Source: Caldisericales bacterium
GTDB lineage: Bacteria; Caldisericota; Caldisericia; JAAYUI01
Direction: 5' to 3'
DNA: 45,330 nt
Assembly: GCA_012517765.1 (NCBI GenBank)
Contig: JAAYUI010000013.1
Span: 1 to 45,330, forward strand
The translations under genes were made by a program, and so were the position numbers. Below the pieces are notes generated by a model. The model saw only the letters and a list, made by a program, of their open reading frames with translations. It was not told where the DNA came from and did not search any database. Positions 42,161 to 45,330 of the stretch are shown here, in pieces (position 1 is the stretch's first letter; each line of letters begins with the position of its first letter).

Positions 42161-43710
42161 ATGTCATCGCTCCAAATATCTGATATAGAATCGGCAAGCG
42201 TTTTGTCTAAAACCATGTCGCGCACGAGGCCAATTTTTGATGACAGCGGCTGATCAGCCTGTATATATGGAACTTTCTGCCTTATTTTGCCAAGGATGGT
42301 CCTTGTTGGATATGAAACATCATTAATGGACAATCCAAGCGAGGAAAGCCTCATTTCAAGGGCCTGGAAGGCCGTAAGCAGCTCGATACTCACAATCCAT
42401 GACAGGTTGTCCACAATCTTCCACAATTTCCAGGCGGAAATCGGGGCCATGGAAACATGGTCCTCCTGGTCCTCACAGGTGGGAATGGAATCGACACAGG
42501 CCGGATGTGAGAACGCTTTGCATGCAGAAACAAGTGAGGCCGCAGTGTACTGTGGAATCATGAAGCCTGAGGAAAGGCCAGGGTTGTCTGTGAGAAATGA
42601 CGGAAGGCCCGACAGGTGGGAATTGATGAGCCTGAATGTGCGCCTTTCCGACATAGACCCAAGATCGGTAAACGACATGCAAAGGAGGTCACAGGCCTGG
42701 GCAACCGGTGCCCCGTGGAAGTTTCCGCCAGAGAGAACATCTCCGTAGATGAGTGGATTATCTGTAACCGAGTTCATCTCTATCGAGAGCTGTTCAAGTG
42801 CAAAGGCAATTGCGTCCCTTACAGCGCCACCGACCTGCGGGGCACACCTTACCGAATATGCGTCCTGAACCTTTTCTTTGTCGAAGTCAATGAGGATCGA
42901 ATCCTTGAGCAAATTTCTTATGACTTCGGCCTGCTTCTTGTGCCCCCTGTGTGGCCTTGCGATTGAAACACGTTCATCAAATGGGCTTGATTTTGCAAGC
43001 AGGGCCTGGGCTGATACGGCAAGGGCTATGTCCCATGCCTGGAGAGAGAGGATACCCCTTTCTATGGCAAGCAGGCCAAGCGATGTGGAAACCTGGCAGC
43101 CATTGTTGAGCGCCAACCCCTCCTTTGACGTAAGCTTGACTGGTTTTAGTCCGGCATCATCCAGGGCCTTCCTGGAATGTTTTTCTGTCCATAAACCATT
43201 TTCATTGCAGGAAACCATGAACTCAGGGTCATTGTTGTCAATGAGGCAGCATGCGATTGTAGAGAGGAGTGCCAGGTCGCCAGAGGCACCAACCGAGCCA
43301 TAAAGAGGGACTTTGGGTATGATCTCTTTGTTGATCATCTGCATCAGCAACTCAACTACTTCCGGCCTTATACCGGAATGCCCGAGGCAGAGCGTGTTTG
43401 CCCTCAGTATCATTGCGCCCCTTACAACATCTGTTGGGAGTGGCTCGCCGACTGCACATGAATGTGAACGTATCAGATTTTCCTGGAGCTTCTCCAGGTC
43501 GCCTGACGAAATTTTTACCCCTGCAAGGCTCCCAAAACCGGTATTGAGTCCGTAAACTGCCGCATCCCCCCTGGTTATCCCGTCAACCATACTTCTGCAA
43601 TCGGACATCTTTTTCAGGGATTCCTTGCCAATTGCCGGTTTTGCGTGTCCGTGTGACAGGTCGAGGAAAGACCTGAAGTCGAGATTTTCGCCAAGATTGA
43701 TGTTTCTCAA
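42151..43710 (-). CDS. hutH: histidine/aromatic ammonia-lyase (MIO enzyme)
   Basis: The 519-residue enzyme belongs to the ammonia-lyase family that makes an internal MIO cofactor from Ala-Ser-Gly. The motif SVGASGDLALLS (near 140) holds the triad. VYGLNTGFGSLAG near 53 has the catalytic Tyr region, and GGNFHGAPVAQACDLL near 323 and DQEDHVSMAP near 408 are conserved elements. In HutH the product is urocanate plus ammonia. The usual LAPLAH after ASGD is LALLST here, so another aromatic substrate is possible. The start is TTG at 43710, five bases after GGAGG. No other hut genes are near. Confidence 0.85.
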   Translation of the reverse strand: MRNINLGENLDFRSFLDLSHGHAKPAIGKESLKKMSDCRSMVDGITRGDAAVYGLNTGFGSLAGVKISSGDLEKLQENLIRSHSCAVGEPLPTDVVRGAMILRANTLCLGHSGIRPEVVELLMQMINKEIIPKVPLYGSVGASGDLALLSTIACCLIDNNDPEFMVSCNENGLWTEKHSRKALDDAGLKPVKLTSKEGLALNNGCQVSTSLGLLAIERGILSLQAWDIALAVSAQALLAKSSPFDERVSIARPHRGHKKQAEVIRNLLKDSILIDFDKEKVQDAYSVRCAPQVGGAVRDAIAFALEQLSIEMNSVTDNPLIYGDVLSGGNFHGAPVAQACDLLCMSFTDLGSMSERRTFRLINSHLSGLPSFLTDNPGLSSGFMIPQYTAASLVSACKAFSHPACVDSIPTCEDQEDHVSMAPISAWKLWKIVDNLSWIVSIELLTAFQALEMRLSSLGLSINDVSYPTRTILGKIRQKVPYIQADQPLSSKIGLVRDMVLDKTLADSISDIWSDDIVD

Positions 43711-43783
43711 GGTTGCCTCCAACAAAAAAGGTTTAGGGATTGGATTGGTTTTGTCAATGAAACACCGGTTTGCCGGCAGTTAA

Positions 43784-43803
43784 TGTTTCACAGTGTTTCA
43801 CGG
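43784..43803 (+). repeat. tandem repeat site S1 (parS-half-site-like)
   Basis: TGTTTCACAG is followed directly by TGTTTCACGG, two direct copies with a 10-bp period. An inverted half TGAAACA lies at 43758-43764. TGTTTCAC is the left half of the bacterial parS palindrome TGTTTCACGTGAAACA. Confidence 0.8.
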
Positions 43804-43876
43804 ACTAAATCCATAATTTTTAAAAAGATATGCATTAAAAAGAATTTTAGGCCAATATCGCCAAAGTTAGTCAAAA

Positions 43877-43896
43877 TGTTTCACGGCGTTCCACAG
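43877..43896 (+). repeat. tandem repeat site S2
   Basis: TGTTTCACGG is followed by CGTTCCACAG with a 10-bp period. It starts 93 bp after S1. Confidence 0.78.
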
Positions 43897-44061
43897 CAGG
43901 ATGGAACAGTAACCAGGTCGCTTATGGAAGACAGCCGTTTGGCAAACCTGCAAAATGTAGCGCCATCTTTATGGATAATATTGTGGAAAATTCTCTGGAA
44001 TGTTTTGAAGTGTGAACAAAAAAATTTTGCACGGATCCTTTCCACATGGCAAACGGAAAAA

Positions 44062-44081
44062 TGTTTCACAGTGTTTCACAC
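44062..44081 (+). repeat. tandem repeat site S3
   Basis: TGTTTCACAG is followed by TGTTTCACAC with a 10-bp period. It starts 185 bp after S2, about twice the 93-bp step, and upstream of the ssrA promoter. Confidence 0.8.
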
Positions 44082-44125
44082 ATTTTGTGAATATGTTGAT
44101 AAGAATTCGAAAAAATCAAGTCTCC

Positions 44126-44153
44126 TTGACATTGTGAACATTATTGGTATAAA
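44126..44153 (+). promoter_or_regulatory. ssrA promoter
   Basis: TTGACA (44126-44131) and TATAAA (44148-44153) are 16 bp apart. The predicted start near 44160 lies inside repeat site S4, so a protein bound there would block transcription. Confidence 0.65.
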
Positions 44154-44154
44154 A

Positions 44155-44174
44155 TGTTTCACGGCGTTTCACAA
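44155..44174 (+). repeat. tandem repeat site S4, over the ssrA transcription start
   Basis: TGTTTCACGG is followed by CGTTTCACAA with a 10-bp period. It starts 93 bp after S3. Confidence 0.8.
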
Positions 44175-44219
44175 TAGTATGAATGAACTTTTTTGTGCAA
44201 AAGCCAATAATAACATCAT

Positions 44220-44564
44220 GGGGGTGAAAGGTCTCGACACTTGACAATTGAAGGAACAGGCAAGCCGAGGTTGGTCCAGGGCCTCGTAAAAAATGGACCA
44301 CGGCATAACTGCCACAAATAATTACGCACTCGCCGCCTAATTAGGCGACACGGCAACCGGTGAGAGTGGCGCTGGTAACTGGAAGCCGACGCACAAGTGC
44401 CCCCAAGTCATCTGCCGCCCGGGCGGGTGGCCCATGGTACAATCCGGGCAACCCTTGGCCAAAGGGCAAGCCATAGGCTAAAGGGTAAAAGGCTTGCAAA
44501 GCTTGTAACTCCTGTCTTTCGAAAGGCAAGCTGGACACGGGTTCGAATCCCGTCACCTCCACCA
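44220..44564 (+). ncRNA. ssrA: transfer-messenger RNA (tmRNA)
   Basis: The ends form a tRNA-like acceptor: GGGGGTG pairs with CACCTCC, followed by A and CCA, with a G3-U70 pair that marks alanine identity. The T arm reads GGGTTCGAATCCC. The tag frame after ATAACT is GCC ACA AAT AAT TAC GCA CTC GCC GCC TAA, giving ATNNYALAA. This ends in the standard degradation signal YALAA, with a GCC resume codon and 9 encoded residues. The length of 345 nt is normal. tmRNA rescues stalled ribosomes. It is followed after 13 nt by parA, with no terminator between. Confidence 0.96.
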
Positions 44565-44577
44565 AAAAAGGTGAAAA

Positions 44578-45330
44578 ATGGGCAAGATCCTTGCGCTTTC
44601 AAACCAGAAGGGCGGGGTTGGGAAAACAACCACTGCCGTAAACCTTGGCTACGCCCTTGCAAAGAGGGGTGTAAAATGCCTTATTTGCGACATTGATCCA
44701 CAGGGCAATGCGACAACTGGCGTTGGCGTCGACCGGATGGACGTCAGGAAGTCCACTTACGACCTTTTGATAGGCCAGGGGACGCTTGATGAAATCGTTG
44801 TTCCGACACAATACCAGAACCTTTCGATAATACCTTCAAAAGTCGACCTGGCCGGTGCAGAAGTGGAGCTTGTCGATCTGGAGCATAGAGAGCACAGGCT
44901 CAAGGAGGGTTTGAGGACCGCAAAGGAAAAGTTTGAGTTCACGCTCATTGATTGTCCGCCATCACTCGGGCTTTTGACAATAAATGCCCTTGTTGCATCA
45001 GACCAGGTGCTTATCCCGATACAAACTGAATATTACGCATTGGAAGGATTGTCCCAGCTCCTTTCAACCGTAAACCTTATCCACAGGACACTTAATCCCA
45101 TGCTTTCAATATTCGGGGTTCTCCTCACCATGTACGATGAAAGAACAACCCTCTCCAGGCAGGTTGCCTCGGAAGTAAAGAAATATTTTGGTGACCAGCT
45201 TTTCCAGTCAGTAATCCCAAGGAATGTCAGAGTATCCGAAGCCCCTTCCTATGGCCAGCCAATCTCAGTCTATGACCCTACCTCAAAAGGGGCATCATCA
45301 TATGAACAACTGGCCGAGGAGGTGCTCAAA
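44578..45330 (+). CDS. parA: ParA/Soj chromosome-partitioning ATPase (runs off window)
   Basis: The visible 251 residues are a ParA-type ATPase with the deviant Walker A KGGVGKTTT (residues ~11-19), CDIDPQGNATTG (Walker A' region), LIDCPPSLGLL near 123 and the C-terminal TLSRQVASEVKKYFG and SYGQPISVYDP stretches of Soj proteins. The length reached is near full (about 255), with no stop before the window edge. It moves origin-proximal ParB-parS complexes during segregation, and parB normally follows. AAAGGTG precedes the ATG. The gene begins 13 nt after the tmRNA CCA, so ssrA and parA are probably read from one promoter. The parS-like repeats upstream fit its role. Confidence 0.95.
   Translation, partial: MGKILALSNQKGGVGKTTTAVNLGYALAKRGVKCLICDIDPQGNATTGVGVDRMDVRKSTYDLLIGQGTLDEIVVPTQYQNLSIIPSKVDLAGAEVELVDLEHREHRLKEGLRTAKEKFEFTLIDCPPSLGLLTINALVASDQVLIPIQTEYYALEGLSQLLSTVNLIHRTLNPMLSIFGVLLTMYDERTTLSRQVASEVKKYFGDQLFQSVIPRNVRVSEAPSYGQPISVYDPTSKGASSYEQLAEEVLK

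Larger units (their letters stand above)
43711..44219. other. gene-free spacer with tandem parS-like half-sites and ssrA promoter
   Basis: This ~510-bp spacer separates the divergent ammonia-lyase and ssrA genes. It has four paired repeats, the ssrA promoter, and scattered DnaA-box-like 9-mers such as TGTGGAAAA at 43982. The open frame across it is explained by repeats and runs into ssrA, so I do not call a gene. Confidence 0.6.

Noticed and set aside
43758-43790. Canonical parS palindrome from TGAAACA and TGTTTCA halves
   Set aside because: The inverted halves are about 20 bp apart, not adjoining; no TGTTTCACGTGAAACA palindrome was seen in the window.
43783-44244. 153-codon open frame on the plus strand with repeated FHxV/FHxx motifs
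   Set aside because: It is AT-rich, has no ribosome site, its repeats are just the DNA repeats S1-S4, and it runs into the tmRNA gene.

Overview
The window is chromosomal DNA of a bacterium. It carries dnaA, hisS, a tmRNA gene, a chromosomal-type parA, tRNA-Leu(CAA), sigma-70-like promoters and two sigma-54-type (-24/-12) promoters. Base composition is moderate. Arg is often AGG and Ile often ATA, a bias I associate with thermophilic or deep-branching anaerobic bacteria. The two ~3000-residue secreted proteins, both ending in a copper-amine-oxidase-N-terminal-like domain, and the V4R/roadblock genes fit an uncultivated anaerobic lineage. I cannot name the phylum from the sequence alone. There is no sign of phage, insertion sequences or CRISPR.

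Layout. (1) 1-2556, minus strand: a tight operon of a Cys-rich small protein, two V4R-domain proteins, a roadblock/LC7 protein and a class V aminotransferase (SufS-like, cut by the window edge). (2) 2775-4245: two related lipoproteins, a 24-bp perfect inverted-repeat terminator, and tRNA-Leu on the opposite strand. (3) 4373-9924: a polytopic membrane protein, two anchored beta-propeller-like proteins (minus), then an ECF sigma factor, a probable anti-sigma factor and a DUF4349 protein (plus). (4) 10237-14349, minus: an envelope operon of anchored beta-propeller-like protein, L,D-transpeptidase, class I/II aminotransferase and membrane-anchored thioredoxin-like protein. (5) 14496-24361, minus: giant secreted protein 1, its sigma-54-type promoter, and a small Fis-type HTH regulator. 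(6) 24623-28795, plus: lipoprotein, SPFH/prohibitin protein, ABC ATPase and permease, Old Yellow Enzyme-type oxidoreductase. (7) 28986-38226, minus: giant secreted protein 2 with a matching sigma-54-type promoter. (8) 38428-45330: an origin-like neighbourhood with dnaA, an HRDC-domain protein, hisS, an AT-rich DnaA-box segment, a histidine ammonia-lyase gene (minus), a 0.5-kb spacer carrying four tandem TGTTTCAC-type repeats that resemble parS half-sites, ssrA (tmRNA) and parA.

How it fits together. The strongest regulatory signal is the pair of nearly identical -24/-12 promoters that I see only before the two giant paralogues, with a stand-alone Fis-type HTH gene beside the first. This suggests the two major surface proteins form one sigma-54 regulon. 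A second theme is leaderless transcription. At least five genes or operons (7562 minus, 7661 plus, 14349 minus, 24623 plus, 27722 plus, probably also dnaA) have a -10 hexamer 5-8 nt before an ATG or GTG and no Shine-Dalgarno sequence, while other genes have strong AGGAGG sites. A third is the spread of DnaA-box-like 9-mers and parS-like half-sites between 38.4 and 44.2 kb, pointing to the replication origin and centromere region.
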